This document shows positions 50,140 to 58,759 of a DNA stretch of 64,000 nucleotides, in pieces. The DNA comes from CAYLLT01 sp964384465 (GTDB lineage Bacteria > Planctomycetota > Phycisphaerae > UBA1845 > PWPN01). The first letter of the stretch is position 1; every line of letters begins with the position of its first letter. Below the pieces are notes generated by a model that saw only the letters and a program-made list of their open reading frames with translations, searched no databases and was not told the origin of the DNA. The translations under genes and the position numbers were made by a program. The stretch spans positions 62,001 to 126,000 of the forward strand of contig CAYLLT010000001.1 of NCBI GenBank assembly GCA_964384465.1, in the 5' to 3' direction.

Positions 50140-50661
50140 ATGACGAGTGAAATCGCACAACCCGGTGACACGAATCCATCCGCGGATGGGGCGCTCTGGC
50201 ATTGGCGTTGCACGGTCAACGGCCAAACGCTGGAGCGCAATCTACCCTTGCATACGACGCTCCTCGACGCTCTGCGCGATCACTGCTGCCTGACCGGCAC
50301 GAAGGGCGCCTGTCTCGAAGGCGAATGCGGTTCCTGCACGGTGCTGCTCGATGGCCGCCCGGTGAACAGTTGCCTCGTCCTCGCGGCACAGGCCCAGGAC
50401 CGCGAGGTGAGCACGATCGAAGGGCTGGCCTGCGGCGACAAGCTGCACGTCCTCCAGGAGAAATTCATCGCCGCCGGCGCCGCCCAGTGCGGCTACTGCA
50501 CGCCGGGCCTCATCATGGCCGCCGCCGCTCTGCTGCGCGATCATCCGGACCCCACGCCGCAGGAATTTTTCGAGGGCATGGAGGGTAACATCTGCCGCTG
50601 CACCGGATACAAGTCGATCTGCCAGGCCATCCGCTCCGCCGCACGGGAGTGGCCGAAATGA
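50140..50661 (+). CDS. xdhC: [2Fe-2S] subunit of molybdenum hydroxylase
   Basis: A 173-residue protein with both cluster sites: GACLEGECGSC...NSC for the plant-ferredoxin-type domain and CGYC...CRCTGYKS for the helical domain. Its stop overlaps the Mo subunit start (ATGA). Works with the FAD and Mo subunits. Confidence 0.94.
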   Translation: MTSEIAQPGDTNPSADGALWHWRCTVNGQTLERNLPLHTTLLDALRDHCCLTGTKGACLEGECGSCTVLLDGRPVNSCLVLAAQAQDREVSTIEGLACGDKLHVLQEKFIAAGAAQCGYCTPGLIMAAAALLRDHPDPTPQEFFEGMEGNICRCTGYKSICQAIRSAAREWPK

Positions 50662-53147
50662 GCGTCGCACCGACCGAAGCCCCGACGAAAGAAGCCCCGC
50701 TCGTCGAGCCGAGCGAGACGCCGTATGCCGAGCTTCCACCCGCGCCGGTCGGCGTTTCCGCCCAGCGGCTCAACGGCCGCCAGCTCGTCACCGGAGAAGC
50801 TCTGTATGGCGCTGACCTCTTCCCGCGCGAGGCCGAGCTTCACGCCAAAATCCTGCGCAGCGCGCACGCCCACGCTGAACTGGTTCGCATCGACACGGCC
50901 CCGGCATTCAAGATCAGCGGTGTCGTCGGCGTCTACACGCATGTTGACGTACCCGGTACAAATCGCCAGGGCCTCATCAAACGCGATCACCCGGTGCTGG
51001 TGGAGGACCGCATCCGCTTTCGCGGCGACGCGCTCGCCGTCGTAGTCGCCACGTCGGAATCGGCTGCGATGGCCGGCCGCGACGCCATCCTGGTCGAGTA
51101 CCGCCCGCTGCCCACCGTCGCCACCATCGACGATGCGCTGGCCTTCGATGCTCCGAAACTCTTCCCCGAAGGCAACATCATGGGCGGCAAGCGAATCCGC
51201 AAAGGCGACGCCGACGCCGCACTCGCCGATGCCGACGTGGTATTCAGCGAAACGTTCCAGACGCAAACCGTCGATCACGCCTTCTTAGACGTGGAGGCCG
51301 GCACCGCCCGCTGGGACGGCCAACTGCTCACCATCAAAGTCAGCGGCCAATGGGCTCACGAGGAGCGCCGCCTCATCGCCCTCGCCCTCGGCCTGCCCAT
51401 CGAGCAGGTCCGCGTGATCTGCCCGGCCACCGGCGGGGCATTCGGCGGCCGCGAAGACCTCGGCATGCAGGTGCACGTCGGCCTGGCCGCGCTCAAGCAT
51501 CCGGGCAAGACCATCGCCCTGCGCTACGACCGCGCCGAGTCCATGCTTGCCCGCCACAAGCGCCACGCCATCCGCATCCACTACACGCTCGGCGCGAAGC
51601 GCGACGGCACGCTCACCGCCGCCAAGATCACCGTCTTCTCCGACGAAGGCGCCTACGCCTCCACCGGCCCCGCCGTCATGCGTAAAGCCTCGAGCCACGC
51701 CACCGGCCCATACCGAGTGCCCAACATCTACGTGGACGTCTACGGCGTCTTCACCAACAACAACCCCACCGGCGCCATGCGCGGCTTCGGCGCCTGCCAG
51801 ATGGCCATCGCCTACGAAGGCATGATCGACCGCCTCGCCCGGAAGCTCGGCATGGACCGCATCGCCCTCCGCCGAAAAAACCTGATCGGACCCGGCGAAG
51901 CCGTCACGACGGGCCAACACATCCCGATCGTCAGCATCGGCGAGTGCCTCGACGCGGTGCTGGAGTGCTACGCGTGTGCCACTGCTTCAAGCAGTACGTG
52001 TGCCAAGACAGAGAGACGGAGAGACAGAGAGACGGAGAGACAGAACGAGTCCACATCTTTCCGTCTCTCTGTCTCTCCATCTCTCAATCTTCTTCCCTAC
52101 CAGCGCCGCGGCATCGGCATCAGCACCATCTGTTTCGGCCTCGGCTACGGCGACGGCTTTCCCGACGCGAGCCGCGCCGAGGTGCGTTTCGACCGGGACG
52201 GGTATCTGGAGGTACTCACCGGCGGCGTCGAATACGGCCAGGGTCTGATCAACATGGTGGCCCAGATCGCCGCCGCGGAATTGGGCATGCCGCTCGATCG
52301 AACCCGCGTAGTCTGGGCCGACACGCACCGCACGCATGAATCCGGCTCATCGTCCGCCTCGCGCCAGACCTACTTCACCGGCAACGCCGTCAAACGCGCC
52401 GCCAGCGAACTCAAGGAGGAAGTGCTTGACATCGCCGGCACGCACCTCAGCGTCCACCCGCACGAGATCGACCTGCGCGACGGCCACGCCCACACCCGTT
52501 TCGGCGAGCCGCGCAGCGTCGCCATCGCCGAACTCGTCGCCGACGGCTTCCGCCGCGGCTACGAGCTGCGCAAGCTGGAACTCTACAAGCCGCGAACCGT
52601 CTGCGAGGATTTCGAGACCGGCCAATCGCCGCGGGCATTCATCACGTACCTCTTCGCCGCCCACCTCGTCCAGGTGCTCGTCGATATCGAAACCGGCGAG
52701 GTGCGCATCGAACGCTTCATCGCCTGTCACGACGTGGGCAAGGCCATCAACCCGCAATCCGTCGAAGGGCAGATTGTCGGCGGCATCGCCCAGGGCGTCG
52801 GCATGGCGTTGATGGAAGAGGTGATCATGAGCGACGGCAAAATGGCCAACCCGAACTTCACCGACTACATCCTGCCCAGCCTGCGCGATCTCCCGCCCGT
52901 CGAGTGCATCATCCTGGAGAACGACGACCCCGGCGGCCCCTTCGGCGCCCGCGGCATCGGCGAACCCCCGCTCGTCGCCGCCGCCCCCGCCGTCTTAAAC
53001 GCCATCCACGACGCCATCGGCGTTCCGCCGCACACCACGCCCTGCACGCCGCAGCGCGTCTGGGAACTCCTGCACCCGGACCAGTCGCACCCGCCGGCAA
53101 GCGTCCGGTTTAAGACAGCGCCGCCGCACGCAAAAAGAATTGTTTAG
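50658..53147 (+). CDS. xdhA: Molybdopterin-binding subunit of xanthine dehydrogenase-type hydroxylase
   Basis: An 829-residue Mo subunit: GAFGGREDLGMQ, GAMRGFGACQMAI, QGLINMVAQIAAAELG and, near the C-terminus, GGPFGARGIGEPP with the catalytic Glu. Order and length fit the family, but residues around 440-485 consist of a low-complexity insert (RRRDRETERQ...) encoded by palindromic elements at 51977-52110, in frame. Substrate cannot be told from sequence; purines or aromatic aldehydes/heterocycles are typical. Confidence 0.9.
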   Translation: MSVAPTEAPTKEAPLVEPSETPYAELPPAPVGVSAQRLNGRQLVTGEALYGADLFPREAELHAKILRSAHAHAELVRIDTAPAFKISGVVGVYTHVDVPGTNRQGLIKRDHPVLVEDRIRFRGDALAVVVATSESAAMAGRDAILVEYRPLPTVATIDDALAFDAPKLFPEGNIMGGKRIRKGDADAALADADVVFSETFQTQTVDHAFLDVEAGTARWDGQLLTIKVSGQWAHEERRLIALALGLPIEQVRVICPATGGAFGGREDLGMQVHVGLAALKHPGKTIALRYDRAESMLARHKRHAIRIHYTLGAKRDGTLTAAKITVFSDEGAYASTGPAVMRKASSHATGPYRVPNIYVDVYGVFTNNNPTGAMRGFGACQMAIAYEGMIDRLARKLGMDRIALRRKNLIGPGEAVTTGQHIPIVSIGECLDAVLECYACATASSSTCAKTERRRDRETERQNESTSFRLSVSPSLNLLPYQRRGIGISTICFGLGYGDGFPDASRAEVRFDRDGYLEVLTGGVEYGQGLINMVAQIAAAELGMPLDRTRVVWADTHRTHESGSSSASRQTYFTGNAVKRAASELKEEVLDIAGTHLSVHPHEIDLRDGHAHTRFGEPRSVAIAELVADGFRRGYELRKLELYKPRTVCEDFETGQSPRAFITYLFAAHLVQVLVDIETGEVRIERFIACHDVGKAINPQSVEGQIVGGIAQGVGMALMEEVIMSDGKMANPNFTDYILPSLRDLPPVECIILENDDPGGPFGARGIGEPPLVAAAPAVLNAIHDAIGVPPHTTPCTPQRVWELLHPDQSHPPASVRFKTAPPHAKRIV
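51977..52110. repeat. Palindromic insert in frame in xdhA
   Basis: A CACTGCTT/AAGCAGT hairpin (51980-51996) followed by a purine arm with GAGAGACAGAGAGACGG (about 52007-52044) and a complementary pyrimidine arm CCGTCTCTCTGTCTCTCC (52071-52088). Encodes about 43 residues that do not belong to the Mo-hydroxylase fold. Confidence 0.85.
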
Positions 53148-53191
53148 CCGCGGTTTGAAAAACCGTGCGTAGATATGCAGAAGAGCTTAGA

Positions 53192-53551
53192 TCACAGATC
53201 AGGTGGCATCTGGTACATCGGCGCCAAACCCGCCACAAGTGACCCGACGATGAAGACCATTGCGATCACCGTCAGCAAAGCGGCGAGCGCCGCCAGCACG
53301 CCCCGAACCGGCCGCAGGAACATCGCCGCGACACCAAGGATGATTGCCGGCACCGGCAAAAACGGCAGCACCGCCGGCCGCACGCTCACCCACTCCAGCG
53401 CGCTCGGCGTATGGCGATCCAGCTTCTTCGACTCGGAGTGCAGCTTAGGCAGCGCCGCCGATTGCAGAACGAGGGCAACGATGATGCCGATGACCGCGGT
53501 GGTGGTCGCCCGCACCGCCAGCCACATCGACCATGAACCGCGCCGCCGCAT
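53192..53551 (-). CDS. Small membrane protein, unknown
   Basis: A 119-residue protein with three hydrophobic segments (TTAVIGIIVALVL; VLPFLPVPAIILGVAAMF; LAALAALLTVIAMVFIVGSLVAGL). No motif recognised. ATG overlaps the nth stop, so it is the last gene of the four-gene minus-strand operon. Confidence 0.6.
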   Translation of the reverse strand: MRRRGSWSMWLAVRATTTAVIGIIVALVLQSAALPKLHSESKKLDRHTPSALEWVSVRPAVLPFLPVPAIILGVAAMFLRPVRGVLAALAALLTVIAMVFIVGSLVAGLAPMYQMPPDL

Positions 53552-54327
53552 CAGGATTTTTCCCCGTTATCGAAGGTGAACGCCGTCGGACACAGCTTGT
53601 TCAGTACGCACTCGCCGCACTTCGGCTTCCGCGCGGAGCAGATCCGCCGCCCGTGCCAGATCAGCGCGTGACTCGTATACGTCCACTCCTCCCGCGGGAT
53701 CACCTGCATCAGGTCCTTCTCGATATTGACCGCGTCCTTCTCGTGCTTGCTCGTCCACGTGAGCCCGAGCCGATGCGCGAGCCGTCCCACGTGCGTATCC
53801 ACCACCACGCCCTCGTTTTTGCCGAACCACGTCCCCAGCACGACGTTGGCCGTCTTTCGCGCCACGCCGCGCAGCCGCAGCAGCGCCTCCATTGTATCCG
53901 GCACCTGCCCGCCGAACTCGCGCACGATCGCTTCACAAGTCCCGATGACGCTCTTGGTCTTCTGCCGGAAGAAACCCGTTTGATAGATCAATCGCTCGAT
54001 TTCCGCCGCATCCGCCGCCGCCAGTTTCTCCGCCGTCGGATACTGGGCGAATAGGATGGGCGTTACCTTATTGACTGTTTCATCCGTGGACTGTGCGGAA
54101 AGAATGGTGGCGATGAGCAGTTGCAGCGCGCTGGCGTGCTTGAGCGCGCACGTCGCCTCCGGATAAATCTTCTTCAGCTCAGCGATGATCTTTCGCGCAC
54201 GCCGCTTCTTCTCCTCAATCGACTCCCGCACCGGCTTGCCGCTTCGCGCAAGTCCCGCTTTCGCCGTCTTCCGCTGTTTCGCCGTTTCGACTTTCGACTT
54301 TCGACTTTTCAACGCGACACGGCCCAT
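53551..54327 (-). CDS. nth: Endonuclease III
   Basis: A 258-residue base-excision glycosylase/AP lyase. Helix-hairpin-helix LLRLRGVARKTANVVL with catalytic Lys, catalytic Asp in VDTHVGRLAHR, and a perfect [4Fe-4S] ligand set C-x6-C-x2-C-x5-C near the C-terminus. Removes oxidised pyrimidines. The first ~35 residues (KSRKSKVETAKQRKTAKAG) are basic, repetitive and extra to the family; the DNA there is a (CGAAAGT)-type repeat, so this end seems to derive from a low-complexity element. Overlaps moaDE by 19 bases. Confidence 0.94.
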   Translation of the reverse strand: MGRVALKSRKSKVETAKQRKTAKAGLARSGKPVRESIEEKKRRARKIIAELKKIYPEATCALKHASALQLLIATILSAQSTDETVNKVTPILFAQYPTAEKLAAADAAEIERLIYQTGFFRQKTKSVIGTCEAIVREFGGQVPDTMEALLRLRGVARKTANVVLGTWFGKNEGVVVDTHVGRLAHRLGLTWTSKHEKDAVNIEKDLMQVIPREEWTYTSHALIWHGRRICSARKPKCGECVLNKLCPTAFTFDNGEKS

Positions 54328-54998
54328 TTCGCCTCCCCGCGCTGCCAGACTTCCTTCTTCCAGATCGGCACATCGCGTTTCAGCGTATCAATGATCCACC
54401 GGCAAGCCTCGAAGGCATCCGCCCGATGCGCCGCCGAAACCGCGATCGCCACCGATGTCTCCCCGATCCCAAGTCGCCCCACGCGATGCACGATCGCCGC
54501 TTCATGGATCGCAAATCGCCGCATTGCCTCCTGCCGCAGACGCTGCATGTGCGTGAGCGCCATGCTTTCATACGCCGAATATTCCAGCGCCTCCAGCGTA
54601 TCCTCGCGCGATGTTTCGTCCCGCACCACGCCCTCGAACGTCACCAGGCCCCCGCACGAACGGTGTCGCACGTAAGCGACCAGCCGCGCCAGTTTGATCC
54701 GTTCGCGCGTCAGCTCCACCAGCTCGTCCCCGCCGCCCGACACCGGCGGAATAACGCCGATCTCATCCCCATCCACGAGCGGCTTTGGCACCTCAGCATC
54801 CGCATACTCTCCGTTCACCGCGAACCGCAGAAACGCCGCGCCGCCCGCCAGCCGCGGGTATTTGCCGTACAGCAGCTCCAGCAGCGTCGCCAGTGTCGCC
54901 GGCGGCGTGAGATTGTACTCGAGCGTCTGGCTCCCGATCATGTCGGCCGCCGGCCCGAACAGCTTCACCCTGACATGGATCATGTCCTTCATCGTCAC
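54309..54998 (-). CDS. moaDE: MoaD-MoaE fusion, molybdopterin synthase
   Basis: A 229-residue protein. Residues 7-90 are a MoaD ubiquitin-like domain ending IPPVSGGG, and residues 94-225 are MoaE (LARLVAYVRHRSCGGLVTFEGVVRD, IVHRVGRLGIGE, catalytic Lys in WKKEVW). In separate-subunit systems the MoaD Gly-Gly tail must be free to carry sulfur as a thiocarboxylate; in known fusions (mycobacterial MoaX) the chain is cleaved after Gly-Gly. Here the same site lies at 88-90. It supplies cofactor for the molybdenum hydroxylases encoded nearby. GTG start overlaps the methyltransferase stop. Confidence 0.92.
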   Translation of the reverse strand: MTMKDMIHVRVKLFGPAADMIGSQTLEYNLTPPATLATLLELLYGKYPRLAGGAAFLRFAVNGEYADAEVPKPLVDGDEIGVIPPVSGGGDELVELTRERIKLARLVAYVRHRSCGGLVTFEGVVRDETSREDTLEALEYSAYESMALTHMQRLRQEAMRRFAIHEAAIVHRVGRLGIGETSVAIAVSAAHRADAFEACRWIIDTLKRDVPIWKKEVWQRGEAKWAVSR

Positions 54999-55555
54999 GC
55001 AACTTTCACCGAAAACTCAATCCCGTTCCCCACCGGCACCAGCGTGGTAATGAAATTCTCATTCGCCCGTATCCACGGAATAAACTGCCCGCTCACCACT
55101 TCGTTGCTGTTGACGTTGTCCGTGAGCGCGACCCCGCCCACCGGCATCCGCGGATGCAGCAGCTCGACATACCGGATGCAGTTCTCCTTATCCGCGTCAT
55201 TCAGCACCCAGTCCACCGGCCCGCTTAGATTGCTGATGATGTCGGCCGCAATGCCGACCTTGCACGTGATCACCCCCTCGAGTCCCGCATCGCGAAAAAA
55301 CCCGTTGGCGATATCCGCCTTGCGCTGCTCCTTCTCCAGTGTGATCAAGTGTCCGCCGTTAACCGCCGCCGCCGCCCCGATCCACAACCCGCTGTGCCCG
55401 TAGCTCGTGCCGATCTCCACACAGTGCTTCGACCGGCAGGCCAGCACCGACGCATGCACAAACCGCGCCGATTCCTCCGGCAGCGACCACGCATCTTCCA
55501 GCCCCTCCATGAACCCCCGCACCTTCTCGATCGTCGCCCGCACGCGCTCCGTCAT
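54995..55555 (-). CDS. SAM-dependent O-methyltransferase-like protein
   Basis: A 186-residue class I methyltransferase: SAM motif CVEIGTSYGHSGLWI, LITLEKEQRKADIAN, and VDWVLNDADKENC, the metal-binding region of cation-dependent O-methyltransferases. Slightly short but complete. First gene of the operon with moaDE, nth and the membrane protein; substrate unknown. Confidence 0.82.
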   Translation of the reverse strand: MTERVRATIEKVRGFMEGLEDAWSLPEESARFVHASVLACRSKHCVEIGTSYGHSGLWIGAAAAVNGGHLITLEKEQRKADIANGFFRDAGLEGVITCKVGIAADIISNLSGPVDWVLNDADKENCIRYVELLHPRMPVGGVALTDNVNSNEVVSGQFIPWIRANENFITTLVPVGNGIEFSVKVA

Positions 55556-55606
55556 CGCTCACCTCCATGCCGTCTATCTTAACCGTTTCCCCGACGTCGT
55601 GTGTGC

Positions 55607-55625
55607 CACTGCTCTGTGAGCAGTG
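55607..55625. repeat. Small hairpin, CACTGCT type
   Basis: CACTGCT/AGCAGTG with a 5-base loop, third copy of the motif at 32339 and 51980. Confidence 0.65.
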
Positions 55626-55691
55626 CATCCCGCGTAAACCGTTGGTTATTGAGAGAGGTTGACTCGAAGCCGCAGTCGTTCGGGTGGCGGT

Positions 55692-55721
55692 TTCACGCGA
55701 ACGCCCATTGTGTTCTATAAT
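55692..55721 (+). promoter_or_regulatory. Sigma70-type promoter of folD
   Basis: TTCACG (55692-55697), 18-base spacer, TATAAT (55716-55721), 20 bases before ATG 55742. Confidence 0.6.
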
Positions 55722-55741
55722 GCGTTTTTCCGAGGTTCCCG

Positions 55742-56626
55742 ATGGCCGCCACGATCATTGATGGAAATCTCATCGCCGAGCGCATCCGGAGCGAGGTCCG
55801 CCGGCAGGTGCAGACGCTGGCCTCGCAAGGCCGGCGCCTCAAGCTGGCGGCCGTGCTGGTCGGCGAAACTCCGGCCAGCTTGGTCTACGCCCGTTCGCAG
55901 GCCCGCCAGTGCGAAGCCCTGGCCATCGACTACCAGCTCGTGCAGCTTCCCGCCGACAGCACGGCCGAACAGATCGGCCGCACGGTCGAGCAGCTCAACG
56001 CCGACCCGTCGGTCACCGGCATCATGCTTCATCTGCCGCTGCCCGAGGGCATCGACACGCCGGCGCTGCAATACCGCATCGACCCCTACAAAGACGTCGA
56101 GGGCGTGAACCCCGCCAATATCGGCCTGGTCTTCTACGGCGAACCCATCATCGCTCCATGCACCGCGCTGGCCGTCGTGGAGTTGGTCTCCGAGACACGG
56201 ATGGAGCTTCGTGGCGCGCGGGCCGTCGTCGTCGGCCAGGGCGCCATCGTCGGCCGCCCGGTCAGCCTCTTCCTCATCCAGCGCGAGGCGACCGTCACCG
56301 CCTGCCACGAAGCCACGCGCGATCTGCCCGGCCACACCCGCCAGGCGGACCTGCTGATCGTTGCGGTGGGCAAGCCCGGCCTCATTCAGCGGGAGCACGT
56401 CAAGCCCGGCGCGGTAGTGATCGACGTCGGCATCAACCGCATTCAGGTCCCCGACGCCGACGGCAATATGATCTCGAAAACCGTCGGCGACGTAGACTTC
56501 GAAGGAGTCCGCGAGATCGCCCGCGCCATCTCGCCCGTCCCCGGCGGCGTCGGACCGGTCACCGTCACCATGCTCCTCCGCAACACAGTGGAAGCCGCCC
56601 GCAAGCAGATGGCCCGGAGTAGTTGA
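55742..56626 (+). CDS. folD: FolD-family methylenetetrahydrofolate dehydrogenase/cyclohydrolase homologue with altered active site
   Basis: A 294-residue protein with the full FolD fold: N-terminal SLVYARSQARQC block, LPLPEGID, VVVGQGAIVGRPVSLFL (NADP-binding) and PGGVGPVTVTMLLRNTV. The normal SxxxYxxxK lysine, required for the cyclohydrolase step, is Gln (Q53, with Y49 kept). The Gln of the (V/I)QLPLP block is His (H97), and KDVDG reads KDVEG (E120). It may keep dehydrogenase activity only, as reported for the Lys-to-Gln change in human MTHFD1, or have a new role. Confidence 0.9.
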   Translation: MAATIIDGNLIAERIRSEVRRQVQTLASQGRRLKLAAVLVGETPASLVYARSQARQCEALAIDYQLVQLPADSTAEQIGRTVEQLNADPSVTGIMLHLPLPEGIDTPALQYRIDPYKDVEGVNPANIGLVFYGEPIIAPCTALAVVELVSETRMELRGARAVVVGQGAIVGRPVSLFLIQREATVTACHEATRDLPGHTRQADLLIVAVGKPGLIQREHVKPGAVVIDVGINRIQVPDADGNMISKTVGDVDFEGVREIARAISPVPGGVGPVTVTMLLRNTVEAARKQMARSS

Positions 56627-57933
56627 AGATGGAAAGACGAAGAGATAGAGAGATGGAGAGACCACCACGAGCGCACCGTAAGCATTTCTCACTTCTCACT
56701 TCTCACTTCTCACTTCGCCGGCGTCCTTTCTCAACTCTCAATTCTCAATTCTCAATTGGAACGTGGCTTCTGCTCGTTACTACTGCTGTCCACGGTCAAT
56801 CCCAACCCGCTTCCCGCCCCGCGTCCGCCCCGGCCGGCATCGTGGATTTCCAGCCCGGCATCCGCATCGACTGGTCCGCGCGCGAAGTTCACGCTACGGC
56901 CACTGTCATCCTGCGGCAGGGACCGATCGAGCTGTTCGCCTGCTCGCCCCGAATCCGCGAGCACGAGAGCATCGTCCGCATGGAGGCCCGGCCCCTGCAT
57001 CTCTATCAGGCGCTGGGGTTGATCGGGCTGACGCCCGGCCATCCCGTGCGGCTCAACCCCGATACGCAGCGGGTCGAGCCGGCCACCGGCGATCCGGTTG
57101 AAATTGAGGTCCGCTACGAACTGGCGGGCAAGTTCCGCCGACATCCCATCGAGCAGTGGATGCAGACCGCGCAGAAGCATGAACCACTCGAACCGCTGCC
57201 TTGGGTCTTTGCCGGTTCGGTTCAGGAGGATCCGGGCACGATCGCCGCGGACGGAGAGGGGACGGTCATCGCAGTGGTCGATTTCGCAACCTCCATCATC
57301 GCTCTCCCCGAGCACCACTCCGACAGCAACGCGGAGCTCTGGCTGGAGCCGGCGACAGACAAGATCCCGCCGCAGAGGTCCCCGTGTACGCTGATTTTCC
57401 GTGCCGGGCCGCTGCGTCTGCGGCTGGATGCCGCCGGCCGCATCCGCGCGAACGGCAAGACGCTGACTTTGGCCGGTGCCGCCCGGATGATCACCGAAGC
57501 GAAGCGCGACAACACCGCCCTCCGCATCCGCATCAGCATCGACCCGCAGTGTCCCGCCGCCGAGCAGCGGGCCCTCCTCAGACTGCTGAAGGAGCTGGGC
57601 GTCCCGGACGGCGACGTCGCGGTAACGCGCCCGTCAGCATCCTCAGCGCTCCAGCACGACCCGCAGGCCCTCGCCGCCTGGACACAGCGCCTATGGACTT
57701 CGGGCCCGGCGCCCGGTGTCGTCCAGGCGGACTGGGCCGGCTCCACGCGGGATTTGACCGACGATCTGCGTAGCCGCAGCCTCACGCTGCGTACGCGAGC
57801 CGAATCGGCCGTGCATTACACGGCCAAGATCGCATCAGACTTCCAGCAATTCTTCTTGACGATCGTCGCGGCCGAACCAGGCGCGGCTCAGCACTCGCCC
57901 CCGGCGGGAGAAACCCAACGGCGCGACCGATAA
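56623..57933 (+). CDS. YdjY-domain secreted protein
   Basis: A 436-residue protein. After an odd, repeat-derived N-terminus (MERRRDREMERP, HFSLLTSHFSL) comes a hydrophobic export segment (IGTWLLLVTTAVHGQ), then a YdjY-like domain at about 75-170 (REVHATATVILRQGPIELFACS...EHESIVRMEARPLHLYQALGLIGL), found widely in planctomycetes. The rest is unassigned. The true start may be an internal codon just before the export segment. Overlaps folD by 4 bases. Confidence 0.68.
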   Translation: MKMERRRDREMERPPRAHRKHFSLLTSHFSLRRRPFSTLNSQFSIGTWLLLVTTAVHGQSQPASRPASAPAGIVDFQPGIRIDWSAREVHATATVILRQGPIELFACSPRIREHESIVRMEARPLHLYQALGLIGLTPGHPVRLNPDTQRVEPATGDPVEIEVRYELAGKFRRHPIEQWMQTAQKHEPLEPLPWVFAGSVQEDPGTIAADGEGTVIAVVDFATSIIALPEHHSDSNAELWLEPATDKIPPQRSPCTLIFRAGPLRLRLDAAGRIRANGKTLTLAGAARMITEAKRDNTALRIRISIDPQCPAAEQRALLRLLKELGVPDGDVAVTRPSASSALQHDPQALAAWTQRLWTSGPAPGVVQADWAGSTRDLTDDLRSRSLTLRTRAESAVHYTAKIASDFQQFFLTIVAAEPGAAQHSPPAGETQRRDR

Positions 57934-58100
57934 ATTTACGCCTCAATTCACCGCACGCCACGCGCGGCGCGCGATCGACGACACACGCCCAATAATTCTG
58001 CCGGAATCGAAAAAAAATCCTGAGAAGTTCTTGCGTTTGTCCGATAGCTATAGTACAACGTGTCAACCGGATTGGATGGAACCAAACCGCCAAGGTGTGC

Positions 58101-58595
58101 ATGCGAGCCAGGGATCGGCACAGACGGATGGCCAGAACACTGGGTTGCTTGGTCGCTTCGATGACCGTCGGAGCGGCGATCCTGGACTGGGTGCAGCCGA
58201 CTCGTGCCACCAACTATCGCCCCGCCATCGAGCTCATCGCCCGCGGTAACACCATCAACCAACCGTGGACCACCATTCGCGTCGGCCCTCAGCGGCCCGG
58301 CAACGGAACGAAAACCGGCGAGACCCACTTTATTGTCGATCGCGAAGGCACCTGTACGGCCACCGACTACTGGCTGGACCAGAAGCGTTTCGGAAACGAG
58401 CCCGTCGTGCGGGTCTCTCTGGCCGCATCAGCGGGTTCCAACGAGGTTGCCCTGCCGCAATGGTGGGCCGCGCAGGAGCTGATCGCCGCGCTCCAGCGAG
58501 CCTGCTCCATCCCGCAGCGGCACGTCATTCTCGACGACACGCTGGCCCTGCCCCTGATGGCCTCCGCCCAGCCCACCGGCAAATCGCGCCCCTGA
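58101..58595 (+). CDS. Hypothetical exported protein
   Basis: A 164-residue protein with a signal-like N-terminus (MARTLGCLVASMTVGAAILDWVQPTRA). A THFIVDREG segment is reminiscent of peptidoglycan-recognition/amidase folds but zinc ligands are not evident. Starts at 58101 or 58128 are possible. Function unknown. Confidence 0.55.
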   Translation: MRARDRHRRMARTLGCLVASMTVGAAILDWVQPTRATNYRPAIELIARGNTINQPWTTIRVGPQRPGNGTKTGETHFIVDREGTCTATDYWLDQKRFGNEPVVRVSLAASAGSNEVALPQWWAAQELIAALQRACSIPQRHVILDDTLALPLMASAQPTGKSRP

Positions 58596-58759
58596 TTCCA
58601 CCCCCAGTTTCACCTGGACTCGGACGTTCGTTCGACTTGACGTTGAACATCCGCGATGGTATGAACCGCTCCAAGCGTGAAGCGTGTTTCCGCTGCCGGT
58701 CGATATCAGTGGGAACGTCCGATGCCCTTTCAATCATCACATTCAGAAAGGAACTTACC

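Noticed and set aside
52007..52094. Short-period purine/pyrimidine repeats taken as CRISPR or simple assembly artefact
   Set aside because: No regular spacers; the two arms are complementary and the frame is kept, so a palindromic insert fits better.
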